64,000 bases of DNA from Pirellulaceae bacterium (GTDB taxonomy: Bacteria; Planctomycetota; Planctomycetia; Pirellulales; Pirellulaceae): NCBI GenBank assembly GCA_029243025.1, contig JAQWSU010000021.1:62001-126000 (forward strand), in the 5' to 3' direction. Made by a program: the position numbers and the translations under genes. The notes under the pieces were generated by a model. That model was given only the letters and a program-made list of their open reading frames with translations. It was not told where the DNA came from and did no database searches. Of the stretch, positions 17,217 through 26,008 are shown in pieces (the first letter of the stretch is position 1; every line of letters starts with the position of its first letter).

Positions 17217-17254
17217 AACAGAAGTACAATCTAGGCTGATCAGCCGCATCGTCG
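17217..17254 (+). repeat. 38-bp direct repeat, right copy
   Basis: Begins AACAGAAGTACAATCTAGG and ends GCATCGTCG; differs from the left copy (15722-15759) at two positions. Similarity may extend weakly into the following AAC..ATTCCGCC / AACAATCCGCC. Confidence 0.8.
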
Positions 17255-17261
17255 AACAATC

Positions 17262-17552
17262 CGCCGCGCGTTTCTTCGATCGAATTCGACGAGAAACTGG
17301 TGCTGATGCCGAAGCCAACATACTTGCCGATCCCAAGGCGTATCCCATTCTTCCGCGTCAAGGTTACGAGTCGGTGTACGATACCTGTCGCCGACCACGC
17401 CGGTGCAACCTGAGAAAGTGGAAGTGACGCAGGACATTCCCGCCCTCGAAGGTTGGGCGTACTCGATTGCAATCCATCCGACCGACGGTCGGATCGTCGT
17501 GGGAGGAGTCGCTGCTGGACTCCGTCAGATCCGGATTCAGACGGACCAGTGA
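17262..17552 (+). pseudogene. Remnant of a protein gene, at least one frameshift
   Basis: Two adjoining frames read like protein but have no start. The first (about 17262-17411) gives 'SSIEFDEKLVLMPKPTYLP' and stops with TGA. The second, in another frame (about 17364-17552), gives 'PVQPEKVEVTQDIPALEGW' and then 'AYSIAIHPTDGRIVVGG', ending at TGA 17550-17552. The last part resembles a WD40/propeller blade as found at the C-terminus of planctomycete propeller proteins. I interpret it as a decayed 3' end of such a gene, but the family match is tentative. Confidence 0.4.
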
Positions 17553-17787
17553 CACGATCTGGAGCAGTGGTCGGCACATGAGGTTTCGGAGTGAGACCTG
17601 AAGTTCCTCAGATAGGACTCGAATCCGAGTGACGAACGCCGAGAGTGGCGACGGAACTTGAACTCGGTAACTCTCTATTTGACATAAGTTTAGAGTGATT
17701 TTTCTTTGCCTGGCCTGAAATGTACCGCCTGTTTGAACCGACCCACATGGGCTTCATGGATCGTGCAAGTTGCTGCAACCAAACGAG

Positions 17788-17823
17788 AAACAGCTCGCCG
17801 CGAATGAACGCGATGAGCTGTTT
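17788..17823 (-). terminator. Possible terminator downstream of tRNA-Pro
   Basis: On the minus strand AAACAGCTC-ATCGCG pairs with CGCGGC-GAGCTGTTT (15 bp with one mismatch and one wobble) around a short loop. It starts about 10 nt after the tRNA 3' end, where a terminator is expected. The following T-tract is poor. Confidence 0.5.
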
Positions 17824-17833
17824 TGATTTCAAG

Positions 17834-17908
17834 TCGGGGTGAAAGGATTCGAACCTTCGACCTTTTGACCCCCAGTCAAACGCGCTAACCAGGCTGCGCT
17901 ACACCCCG
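17834..17908 (-). tRNA. tRNA-Pro (anticodon GGG)
   Basis: 75 nt. The acceptor stem is CGGGGTG/CACCCCG with discriminator A. The D-arm is followed by a five-pair anticodon stem TTTGA/TCAAA enclosing the loop CTGGGGG, so the anticodon is GGG. The T-arm contains GGTTCGAATCC. CCA is not encoded. It lies at the right border of the accessory stretch, but no attachment-site duplication of its 3' end is visible nearby. Confidence 0.95.
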
Positions 17909-18365
17909 AGCCACCCTTTTGACAAGGGCCGCAATCCTCCGAGCCTACTCAGTCTCTCGGCCCACGTCAATTGCATCCTTGAACACGTGTGAGTCGGAAG
18001 CGTCTGTAGACGCCGAAGAACGGGTAAGTTGACCGGATAGATGCCAAAGCGTCAAGTCCGACTCTTGATGCTGCACGCCAGCTTTCACAAAGGACAAAGC
18101 GTTGGTTTACGGACAGCACCTCCCTCGATGAGAAGAGGGCGGAGAGGGCCGGTATCGAGGAATCAAAGAGCAAAAGTCGACAAAATAGCTGCATAATCGC
18201 TCTCGGCACTGGAGAGGGGAATCAGACATTCGTTCGGAACAGTTGCCCCACGCTTTTTTGTTGATTGGCCTGCTGGTTTGGTATACGTTCGATGCCGTGC
18301 TGAACGTTTTTTTTGCTGCACTTTCACTGAGACGGTGTGGTTTTCTGTATGTCGAGGAGATAACG
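17909..18365. other. Spacer with no supported gene
   Basis: Holds the promoter region of the minus-strand tRNA and the leader of the next plus-strand gene. The in-frame extension from 18243 (hydrophobic, Phe/Leu-rich) is not supported by a ribosome-binding site. No repeats or strong hairpins noticed. Confidence 0.45.
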
Positions 18366-19625
18366 ATGCGCTCCATCCGAAAAGTTCAACTGGATCGTCT
18401 GGTTTTTGTGCAAACTGTCCTTTGCTGCGTTTTTTGCACAAGTTGGACTTTTCTTGCGAATGGGGCAATTACGGATGGTTTAGTCGCTTATTATCCGTTC
18501 GACGATGGTGCCGGTTTGACGCTCACCGAGGTCACGGGACTGTCGTCAGATGGGGAACTGTATGAATTTCCCGATGACGATTCGCAGTGGGTTGCCGGGC
18601 AGATTGGTGGGGCTCTTGAGTATGACGGGATCGATGATTTTGTGATTGCTGCCGAACATCCCCTAGCTGAGACGGCGTTGTCGGTCTCAATTTGGGGATA
18701 TGCAAACGAAGCTCCCACCTGGGCTTCGCTTGTCAAAAACTGGGGGCAAGGATCCGTAGGGCAGTTTCATTTTGGGCTCGGGGTTGGAGATGCGGATACG
18801 CTCAACATCTTCATTACCACGGAGTCGGGTGCCGCCAATGTGGGTACCGATGTGGATGACATTGAATTTGAAGAATGGCAGCACTTTGCTTTTGTCGTCG
18901 ACCCAATCGAAGAAACGGTGTTTCTCTATCGCAATGGTGAAGTCGTTGATGATCAACTCTATGATGGGACTGAATTCACGGATGCACCCAATAGTGAAGC
19001 ACTTGGAATTGGTGTGAAGACCAACAACTTCGGCGATGCGGCTGATCCGGGAGGATGTTGTCCTGGGTATTGGGACGGTCGGCTAGATGATCTTGGGATT
19101 TGGCATCGAGCTCTCACCAGTGAGGAAGTCTCCAAGATTTATCAAGACGGCTTGTTGGGAAAGCCGTTGTTGCCGGGCGCTGGAATCCGTGGTGATTTTA
19201 ATGGCGATGGTCAATTGGATGCGATGGATATCGATTTGCTGAGTGCAGAGGTTCGATTCGGTAACAATCCTGCGAGCTTTGATTTAACAGCTGACGGACG
19301 GGTCGACTCGAAAGATCGGATCGAGTGGGTTGAGGTTGTTGCGAATACCTATTTTGGTGACTCAAATCTTGACGGAGAGTTCAACAGCTCGGATTTTGTT
19401 GCTGTATTTGCAGCAGGTGAATACGAAGATAACGTCGACGATAATTCAAGCTGGTCGACGGGAGACTGGAATGGTGACACCGAATTTGATAGCTCGGATT
19501 TTGTCACCGCATTTACCGCCGGCGGGTATGAAGTGGGAGCTCGTGTTTTCGCTGTTCCAGAACCGAGTAGCCTTATTATCTTACTGATTGGACTGGTCGG
19601 TCTGGCGTGTCGATTGCGCCGATAA
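18366..19625 (+). CDS. LamG-domain protein with dockerin-like repeats and PEP-CTERM tail
   Basis: 419 residues from ATG 18366, preceded by AGGAG at 18355-18359. A signal peptide ('LVFVQTVLCCVFCTSWTFLA') is followed by a LamG/concanavalin domain ('GLVAYYPFDDGAGLTLTEVT', 'DGIDDFVIAAEHPL', 'DGRLDDLGIWHRAL'). The C-terminal ~130 residues have dockerin-like calcium loops (DFNGDGQLDAMDID, DLTADGRVDSKDR, DSNLDGEFNSSDF, DWNGDTEFDSSDF). The tail is PEP-CTERM: VPEPSS, a hydrophobic helix, then RLRR. The order and wording of the C-terminal module match the protein at 5981-8236, so the two are likely paralogous surface proteins sorted by the same exosortase system. Confidence 0.88.
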   Translation: MRSIRKVQLDRLVFVQTVLCCVFCTSWTFLANGAITDGLVAYYPFDDGAGLTLTEVTGLSSDGELYEFPDDDSQWVAGQIGGALEYDGIDDFVIAAEHPLAETALSVSIWGYANEAPTWASLVKNWGQGSVGQFHFGLGVGDADTLNIFITTESGAANVGTDVDDIEFEEWQHFAFVVDPIEETVFLYRNGEVVDDQLYDGTEFTDAPNSEALGIGVKTNNFGDAADPGGCCPGYWDGRLDDLGIWHRALTSEEVSKIYQDGLLGKPLLPGAGIRGDFNGDGQLDAMDIDLLSAEVRFGNNPASFDLTADGRVDSKDRIEWVEVVANTYFGDSNLDGEFNSSDFVAVFAAGEYEDNVDDNSSWSTGDWNGDTEFDSSDFVTAFTAGGYEVGARVFAVPEPSSLIILLIGLVGLACRLRR

Positions 19626-20022
19626 TTGGAACATCGTTGCTGCTCACTTCCTGGTTCAATTCGGCCGGAAGATTCGAGGCGTTGTTTGCCTGGATCCGCT
19701 GGCTTGAGTAGCAGGCGACGTAAGGTTTCGCGAGCCGTGGAAGACGGAGCGACGATCAATCATAAGCTGCTTTGGCTGCACAACATCTTTTTGGTCGTGC
19801 AAGATCTTATTGGTCGTGCAAGTCGACAACCGGAATGGCTGATGCGTCTTCACCTGCCAACCAACTCTTGACGGCGGGAAATATCAAATCCAGCGAAGCG
19901 GCCAATGCTCGAAGGGTGTGTCGTTGTGGCATTCGTGTTTTCTTTTTAGGATGGGGGACAGTTAGCCACGTCACGTCGTGGCCCTAGATTTCGGGTTTGC
20001 TCGGAAAGGAAAAGGAACTCTC
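19626..20022. other. Spacer with a 19-bp tandem duplication
   Basis: No supported gene. A 19-bp unit ending TTGGTCGTGCAAG is duplicated at 19785-19803 and 19804-19822 with a single mismatch. Confidence 0.5.
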
Positions 20023-20919
20023 GTGCCGTTCTCCGATCGTCTCGCCGATGCGATTTTGCAGCGAAAGAATCCCGTGGTTGTTGGTCTTGATCCAAGATTG
20101 GGGCAATTGCCGGAGGCAATCTTCCCGGGGGAAGATGCCGATTTTCCGACTCAGTCAAAAGCCTATGCGTTGTTTTGCAAAGAGATCATCGATGTGGTCT
20201 CCGGTCGGGTACCCGCCGTGAAGCCTCAGATGGCCTTCTTTGAAGCGCTTGGGCCTTGCGGGCTCCAAGCCTTGGCGGAAGTCATCGCTTACGCGCGGCA
20301 GCGAGATTTGCTGGTAATTCTCGATGGAAAACGAAATGACATTGGTTCAACTGCCACAGCTTATGCCGAGGCCTACTTGGGAGCCGATTCACCGTGGGGG
20401 GCAGATGCCTTAACGGTGAGCCCTTACCTAGGAGACGATAGCCTGACGCCCTTCGTGGAAGCTGGTTTGTCGAAGGATGCGGGTATTTTTGTTTTGGTAA
20501 AGACGTCGAACCCGGGAGGGAAGACCTTTCAGGATCAATTAATTGATGGCCAGCCTTTATACCGACATGTTGCTCAGCTTGTGGAAACGTTGGCAACAGA
20601 GACCCAAGGAACCCACGGTTATGGAGCCGTTGGTGCTGTGGTAGGTGCGACGTATCCCGAGCAACTTGTTGAGTTACGCGCCGCAATGCCTCATAGTTGG
20701 TTTCTGGTTCCTGGTTTCGGTGCGCAGGGAGGAACTGCAGAGAGTGTTCGGCACGCCATGGATGAACGCGGACTCGGGGCGATCATCAACAGTTCTCGAG
20801 GAATCATTTTTGCCCACGCGCGACCCGAATATGAATCGCTTGCAAGTTCAAGCTGGCTTGCAGCCGTTGAGCAAGCGACTCGCGACATGATTGACCAGTT
20901 GGCAGTGCCGGTCCGCTGA
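20023..20919 (+). CDS. pyrF: Orotidine 5'-phosphate decarboxylase
   Basis: 298 residues from GTG 20023, chosen because AAAGGA lies 6-7 bp upstream and the family begins near 'FSDRLADAI'; a GTG at 19978 is the alternative. It catalyses the last step of UMP synthesis. Visible motifs are 'VVVGLDPRLGQLP' at the phosphate/uracil-binding start, the catalytic D-x-K-x-x-D array as DGKRND (residues 101-106), 'DALTVSPYLG' and a phosphate-binding C-terminal 'GFGAQGGT'. Length and wording fit the longer subfamily 2 type. Convergent with ndk. Confidence 0.95.
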   Translation: MPFSDRLADAILQRKNPVVVGLDPRLGQLPEAIFPGEDADFPTQSKAYALFCKEIIDVVSGRVPAVKPQMAFFEALGPCGLQALAEVIAYARQRDLLVILDGKRNDIGSTATAYAEAYLGADSPWGADALTVSPYLGDDSLTPFVEAGLSKDAGIFVLVKTSNPGGKTFQDQLIDGQPLYRHVAQLVETLATETQGTHGYGAVGAVVGATYPEQLVELRAAMPHSWFLVPGFGAQGGTAESVRHAMDERGLGAIINSSRGIIFAHARPEYESLASSSWLAAVEQATRDMIDQLAVPVR

Positions 20920-20931
20920 TTGATTCAGCGA

Positions 20932-20955
20932 GGCAGCTGCTATTCGTCAGCTGCC
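20932..20955. terminator. Convergent hairpin between pyrF and ndk
   Basis: GGCAGCTG (20932-20939) pairs with CAGCTGCC (20948-20955) around an 8-nt loop. It lies just past pyrF and overlaps the last codons of ndk. No clear T-run, so termination is only probable. Confidence 0.4.
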
Positions 20956-21398
20956 TTCATCCATGGTGTAAGGGTCGGCTCGTAGTCGCAGACTTCGTTT
21001 GGCGAGAAGTAGAGTCCGATTTCCCGTTCGGCTGCCTCGGTACCGTCCGATGCATGCACTAAATTCATTTGGCGACTACTGCTCAAGTCACCGCGAATTG
21101 TTCCTGCTGCTGCTTTGAGACCACTGGTCGCTCCAAGCATGTCTCGCACCACTTGGATCACTTCCAGGCCCTCGATGATCATGGCGACAACCGGAGCACC
21201 GGTGATGAATGCTTCGAGACCTGGGTAAAATGGCTTGCTGACATGTTCGGCGTAATGCTGTTTCGCCAGTTCGGGTGTGACTTGCAGCATCTTCATCGCG
21301 ATGATGTTCAGGCCTTTTTCTTCGAAGCGGGAAATCACCTCTCCCATGAGGCGGCGTTGAACACAGTCAGGTTTCAGTAATACGAGTGATCGTTCCAT
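20940..21398 (-). CDS. ndk: Nucleoside diphosphate kinase
   Basis: 152 residues, the usual length. The protein starts 'MERSLVLLKPDCVQRRLMGE' and carries the active-site histidine in 'NLVHASDG' (H115), with 'IRGDLSSSR' just before it. It transfers the gamma phosphate between nucleoside triphosphates and diphosphates. One small departure: many orthologues read NxxHGSD where this has NLVHASD. The ATG is preceded by a GGAGCCTCC-type purine-rich stretch on the minus strand. Confidence 0.96.
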   Translation of the reverse strand: MERSLVLLKPDCVQRRLMGEVISRFEEKGLNIIAMKMLQVTPELAKQHYAEHVSKPFYPGLEAFITGAPVVAMIIEGLEVIQVVRDMLGATSGLKAAAGTIRGDLSSSRQMNLVHASDGTEAAEREIGLYFSPNEVCDYEPTLTPWMKAADE

Positions 21399-21641
21399 GA
21401 GGAGGCTCCAGAGACGGATAGCGAAACGCGGATTCTAGGGAATCACCGCAGAAGGCTCAAGCGGTATCTGGCTAGGGCATTCACGCGGCTGCGGTCTCTT
21501 AAGCCGTGCTTTGGAACTCCGTTGGGTGGCGGGTTTGGGGCCGAGCAGATCGCAGGCAAAGCGAGTTTTCGAGAGAAGTTTTGGCGATCCGCCCCCAGGC
21601 CTGTCGATGAGGCCTGTCGATGGAAGCAGCTGAGGCTGCCG
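21399..21641. other. Spacer with 13-bp tandem duplication
   Basis: Between ndk and the M16 operon end. AGGCCTGTCGATG occurs twice in perfect tandem at 21597-21609 and 21610-21622. Confidence 0.6.
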
Positions 21642-22880
21642 TTAAGAGGGGGCTGCGAACTGGTTGAGGGGTCCAACGGCCACCGTTGTATTGGTAGACA
21701 TTGGATATTTTTGCAGAATTCGTTCGATGTCAGCGATGTTCACTTTTTGGTAAGCCGCCAATCTTTCTTGGACGGATTGGTAGCTGTGGCGTTGAATCCA
21801 ACCATTCCCTACGCCAAAAAGGCGATTACTTGGACGTTCGCTTTGTCGGACGACATGCGAGCAAATTTTGTTTTTGGCGATTTCGAGCTCGGAATCCGTG
21901 ATTCCTCCCGTTTCCAACTGCCGTTGAATTTGCAGAATTCGTTCCAGGTTCTGTTCTGCGTTTGCGGGGTCGCAGCAGAGGTAGGTCATCAGAATTCCAG
22001 CTCCTTGGAATTCGTACGGTCCGACACCCGCATATTCAGCCAGTCCTGTTTCAATCAACTCCCAATAAAATCGGCTGCCTGTGTCATCGCCCAAAATGGT
22101 GCACAGAATACGACTGGCGTATCGTTCCATTTCATCAGCGGATGGGCCGCAGGCAACCTGCACGACGTATTCTTGAGTCGCAGATTCTTTTTGCAGCGCT
22201 TCGAAATGCTTGCGACCGACCACTTTGGCGGTTTCGCGAGACGTTTCGCAGGCAGGCCAATCACCGCACCATTTTTTCGCGTCCTCAACCAGTGCGTCGA
22301 AGTCAACACGCCCAGCTGCCGCCAGCGTCATGTTGCCAGGGCTGTAGCGTTGTTGAAAGTAGGTTTTCATGGCTGCTGCACTGAGATTGTCGACGCTTTC
22401 CACCGTTCCGAGAATACTATTTCCCAAGGGATGATCCTGGAAAAATGCAGCCATGCATTTTTCATGTGCGCCGAACGGTGGCTGATCATCGTATTTGTGA
22501 ATCTCTTCGATGATTACTTGCTTCTCGGTTTCGAAGTCGTCCAATCGTAATGAAGGACGCATGATGTCGGCGAGGAGATCCAAGGCATGTCCCTGATACT
22601 CCGGTAGAACCGTTGCATAATAAACCGTTTGCTCTTCACTTGTGAATGCATTCGAATTTGAGCCAATCTCATCAAGCTCACGATTTACATCAGCGGCGCT
22701 GCGACGGGGTGTACCTTTGAAGGTCATATGCTCAAGAAAGTGGCTGACTCCAGCGATCTCAGCTGTTTCATCACGTGAGCCAGTTTTGACAAAAAAGGCC
22801 AGACCTGTCGTGTACGCACGCGGATTGCATTCGGCTACGATCTCAAGGCCGTTCGGTAACGTCGCTTCACGAAATTCCAA
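21642..22880 (-). CDS. M16 family zinc metallopeptidase (catalytic member)
   Basis: 412 residues. I start it at TTG 22880 because GGAGG lies 6 bp upstream inside the end of the preceding gene and the protein then begins 'EFREATLPNGLEIVAE', the usual M16 start. The inverted zinc motif is HFLEH (47-51), with the third ligand in 'VIIEEI' (E125/E126) at the expected ~75-residue spacing. A second M16 C-terminal domain follows ('ILCTILGDDTGSRFYWELIE'). It overlaps the upstream non-catalytic partner by 14 bp, so the two are coupled and probably form a heterodimer like PqqF/PqqG-type or mitochondrial-type peptidases. Confidence 0.92.
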   Translation of the reverse strand: MEFREATLPNGLEIVAECNPRAYTTGLAFFVKTGSRDETAEIAGVSHFLEHMTFKGTPRRSAADVNRELDEIGSNSNAFTSEEQTVYYATVLPEYQGHALDLLADIMRPSLRLDDFETEKQVIIEEIHKYDDQPPFGAHEKCMAAFFQDHPLGNSILGTVESVDNLSAAAMKTYFQQRYSPGNMTLAAAGRVDFDALVEDAKKWCGDWPACETSRETAKVVGRKHFEALQKESATQEYVVQVACGPSADEMERYASRILCTILGDDTGSRFYWELIETGLAEYAGVGPYEFQGAGILMTYLCCDPANAEQNLERILQIQRQLETGGITDSELEIAKNKICSHVVRQSERPSNRLFGVGNGWIQRHSYQSVQERLAAYQKVNIADIERILQKYPMSTNTTVAVGPLNQFAAPS

Positions 22881-24111
22881 TCGGCACCTCCAGCTTCTTC
22901 TCACCAAGAGTTACGACGGTAAATGTCTCGGGGGCATTTTTCTCCAAGAATGCGTTGATCGAATCGCAGCTCAATTCATCGATGATCTTTCCCACTTCAT
23001 CCATGGCCATCACGCGTCCGAGGTGGAACCAATCGGCAGCCATGGAGGAACTACGAGCCGAACTCGATTCCTGTTGCATGATTAAGGAACTTTTGAGTCG
23101 AGCCTTAAGGCGGTCGAGTTCGTCTTTTCGCACACCATCCTTCATCCGCTTTAACTCTGACAGCATCACATCCAGGGTCTCTTGCGAACGTTCTGTACTG
23201 GTGGCCGCATAGCACAAGACACTGCCGCGGCTTCGGAGTGAATGACAGGAAGCATAAACCGAATAACAAAGGCCTCGATTTTCACGAATCTCCGTGAACA
23301 ACCTCGAGCTCATGCCGTCGCTTAGAATGCCTACGGCCGCTCGGGCTTGAAAGTAGTCTGGGTGGGCATAGGGAACACTTTCGTAAGCCACGCCAATTTG
23401 AGTTTGACTTGAATCAAACGAGACGTGTTCGTAGCCTCGAGTCGCAGGTGATTCAGGAATTGGATGACTGGTGCGGCTGCTCCAATCCCCAAATAATCCC
23501 TCGATTTGATCCCGCAAATGTTCCCAGTCCACTTTGCCGGCAACACTGAGGATCGCGCCGGAAGGCTGGTAGCATTGTTGGGTGTGCTCGACAATCTGTT
23601 CGATGGAAATGGCTTCCAGATGATCACGTGTACCGTATGATGATCGGCCCCATGGGGCGCCATAAAAACGCTCTTTGAGACGCATCATGGTTTTTCTGGC
23701 GAGATCATCCTCCAGCGACCACAGCTCTTGAAAACAGACTTGTCGGCCTTCCTCGAGTTGATCGGGCGGGAGAATGGGTTTTCGAACCAGATCTGCGTAT
23801 ATCGACAACGAATCAAATAAATTGTCAGCGAGTGTTGCACCACCAAAACTCGTGTGGGCAGCCGCAACCGAGACGCTCCGGTCGACTCCCAGACGATCCA
23901 GATCTTCGACAAACTGGTGACTGTCACGGTCACCACAGCCTCGCTGAACCATCTCGCAAGTGAAATTTGCCACACCTAATTGGTGGGCTGGATCGTGGAC
24001 GTAGCCTGCGGGTAAAAGCAAGGCAAAGGCTGCAGATTCGACCCAATCCATGGTCTCCGCCAACAGCACTAATCCGTTTTCGTAAGTGTGCGAATGAATC
24101 GAGTTTGTCAC
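22867..24111 (-). CDS. M16 family non-catalytic partner
   Basis: 414 residues. It has the two-domain M16 layout ('YENGLVLLAETMDWVESAAF', 'GVANFTCEMVQRG') but the zinc motif HxxEH is absent: the place reads FTCEM. It retains the R/Y element 'SRLFTEIRENRGLCYSVYA' typical of the non-catalytic subunit that helps bind substrate. It is first in a two-gene operon with the catalytic partner, whose ribosome-binding site lies within its last codons. The substrate, probably a peptide, is unknown. Confidence 0.92.
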   Translation of the reverse strand: MTNSIHSHTYENGLVLLAETMDWVESAAFALLLPAGYVHDPAHQLGVANFTCEMVQRGCGDRDSHQFVEDLDRLGVDRSVSVAAAHTSFGGATLADNLFDSLSIYADLVRKPILPPDQLEEGRQVCFQELWSLEDDLARKTMMRLKERFYGAPWGRSSYGTRDHLEAISIEQIVEHTQQCYQPSGAILSVAGKVDWEHLRDQIEGLFGDWSSRTSHPIPESPATRGYEHVSFDSSQTQIGVAYESVPYAHPDYFQARAAVGILSDGMSSRLFTEIRENRGLCYSVYASCHSLRSRGSVLCYAATSTERSQETLDVMLSELKRMKDGVRKDELDRLKARLKSSLIMQQESSSARSSSMAADWFHLGRVMAMDEVGKIIDELSCDSINAFLEKNAPETFTVVTLGEKKLEVPIGIS

Positions 24112-24191
24112 GAGCAGGGTTCTTGAACGAGCCAGTCCGCCGGTTGCTGCAAGACATGGAAAGCAGCGACTTGGGGATTAAACGAACCAGC

Positions 24192-24752
24192 CTAAGAATA
24201 GGCTACTTCTACCGCTTTGTATACGGTCTTGACGCGACGAAATCCCAGACGTTGGTAAAGACGGACTGCCTCCACGTTTTGTGCGGTGACTTCCAACGAT
24301 GCTCGATGAAGTCCCTGACGCCGGAAACCGTCAAGCGCTTTCAACAACAGAAATGAGCCAATCCCCAAGCCTCGATGTTCTGGGATGACCCCCAGATTTT
24401 GGATGCTTCCGCAGCCTCGGTGGTCACCAATTCCTTGGATCGTGGCGCAGGCATCAATCGTTTTTTCCAACGGGTCTCGGTAGATCACGAGCCAAGTTGC
24501 TTCGGGTGTAAAGCCATTCTTTTCCGAAATTTCGCCCATCAAGCGTAGGCAGCCAGAAAGATCACCCAAGCAAGGAAAAACGTCGGCGTCGATTTCGTTA
24601 CAAAAGCTGCGGTACTTCGCATCCGCATGGTGGGGAATCAGAGAAACGTCCCACCGAATAAGCTGGTAATTCTTCGGTAGACGCGGGGGGTGGAACGTTG
24701 CCGCTCGAAGCGGGATTTCCATACGAAATCGTTTGAAATAGGTGACGCCCAT
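24192..24752 (-). CDS. GNAT family N-acetyltransferase
   Basis: 186 residues. The acetyl-CoA pyrophosphate-binding motif reads 'LGVIPEHRGLGIGSFLLLKA' (R127 to G132). The C-terminal 'NVEAVRLYQRLGFRRVKTVY' is the expected motif B. The N-terminal ~90 residues are less conserved and may hold the acceptor site. It is 80 bp downstream of the M16 operon start on the same strand but transcribed from its own position. The substrate is not predictable. Confidence 0.88.
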   Translation of the reverse strand: MGVTYFKRFRMEIPLRAATFHPPRLPKNYQLIRWDVSLIPHHADAKYRSFCNEIDADVFPCLGDLSGCLRLMGEISEKNGFTPEATWLVIYRDPLEKTIDACATIQGIGDHRGCGSIQNLGVIPEHRGLGIGSFLLLKALDGFRRQGLHRASLEVTAQNVEAVRLYQRLGFRRVKTVYKAVEVAYS

Positions 24753-25108
24753 GAACGAAAACGCTTGGGGTGATTCGGCTGATCTTAATCGCGTAACTTA
24801 TTCTCTCAGCTTAATTTATCCCTCGTTTCACAAACGGTCAACTTTTCTAGGCGGAAAAGTAATCCAGAAGCGGTCTGCGGCTGGTTGGATCCGTTGGGGA
24901 CGTTCCTGCATCGGCCTTTGGGGGCCTGGAGGCGAATTTACCGATTGTGACGGTGGTATGGGCGGGATTGGTGATCAAGGCGGTAACTCCTTGCGCTTGC
25001 CTAAATTCCACCGTTGCCACTTGTCGAATAAATAGATTGTGCGGATTTTTACGCAGATACGGGTTCTGCACGAGAGCTACCCGTTTGACGTTGCAGTCAG
25101 GAAAAAAA
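24753..25108. other. Divergent intergenic region
   Basis: 356 bp between the divergent GNAT and outer-membrane protein genes; both promoters should lie here. Open frames across it are not supported. No strong hairpin noticed. Confidence 0.5.
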
Positions 25109-26008
25109 ATGATCGATCGGATTGTATTTCTGAGCTTTTATGCGAAATCACTCGTTTTTTTACTTCTGGCGCTCTGCCTCTCGCCAAGGTTTGTTAACGC
25201 GGACTGTAATTCGTGTGATTTGCCGACCTTATTTGCTTGGGCCGGAACTCAGGTCCAACCGAGAGGCAACGTCTTTGCGGAGCCACTGCAGACGGACCGA
25301 CCCGATTTCACGGAAGCGTCAAGTACCGTAGGGCGGGGCGTTTTGCAGCTGGAGATGGGATATCTCTATGTCGAAGACGAAAATTTTGGTGGTGAACGTC
25401 TGTCGGGGCATGCCTACCCGAATAGTTTGCTGCGAGTCGGATTGTTCCGTGACTGGTTCGAGTTGCGAGTCGGTTGGACTGTGTTGGATGAGAGTTTGAG
25501 GGGGCAAGGGATACGGGAAAGTGCTGTCGGCTCTGATGATTTACAGCTTGGCACTAAGTTAGCCCTTACCCAACAGTGTGGACTTCGCCCGGAAATGGCA
25601 TTGATTCTTCAGATGACTTTGCCGACCGGCAGTCCTGAATTTACCGCCGACAAAGTGTTAGCGGGTGGAATTCTGATTTACAAGCTGGATCTTAACGACT
25701 GGTGTTCGGTTGCTGGCCAAACGCAGTTGTTGGGTGAAGTCGATGATTTAGGGCACGATTTCAACGAGTTCGGACAGAGCGCTGTTGTCAATTTGAGCCT
25801 GACCGAACAGTGGGGCACCTATGTCGAGTGGTTTGGGTTGATGCCTGACAGTGCCATTTCGCCGACCGCCAAGCCGACTTATTACATGGATGGTGGTTTT
25901 ACCTACTTGGTCAACGACAACTTGCAACTCGACATTTTAGCTATCCTTGGCTTGAATGAGGCAGCAGTTGATTACGGGCTTGGCGCGGGTATTGCCGCAC
26001 GCTTCTAG
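25109..26008 (+). CDS. Outer-membrane beta-barrel protein, MetA-pathway-of-phenol-degradation-like family
   Basis: 299 residues from ATG 25109, which follows an A-rich AGGAAAAAAA stretch and gives a proper signal peptide ('SLVFLLLALCLSPRFVNAD'). The mature part begins with 'LQTDRPDFTEASSTVGRG', the hallmark of the PF13557-like transporter/barrel family, and continues with alternating hydrophobic strands ('LLRVGLFRDWFELRVGW', 'GGFTYLVNDNLQLDI') to a terminal aromatic residue (ARF), as for a barrel. The function in planctomycetes is unknown, possibly a transport pore. Confidence 0.82.
   Translation: MIDRIVFLSFYAKSLVFLLLALCLSPRFVNADCNSCDLPTLFAWAGTQVQPRGNVFAEPLQTDRPDFTEASSTVGRGVLQLEMGYLYVEDENFGGERLSGHAYPNSLLRVGLFRDWFELRVGWTVLDESLRGQGIRESAVGSDDLQLGTKLALTQQCGLRPEMALILQMTLPTGSPEFTADKVLAGGILIYKLDLNDWCSVAGQTQLLGEVDDLGHDFNEFGQSAVVNLSLTEQWGTYVEWFGLMPDSAISPTAKPTYYMDGGFTYLVNDNLQLDILAILGLNEAAVDYGLGAGIAARF

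Noticed and set aside
17608-17832. 74-residue minus-strand frame after the tRNA gene
   Set aside because: It coincides with the hairpin at 17788-17823 and has no family similarity or start signal.
17834-17908. tRNA-Pro as an integration site for the accessory stretch
   Set aside because: No duplicate of the tRNA 3' end was seen in the window and no integrase gene is present.
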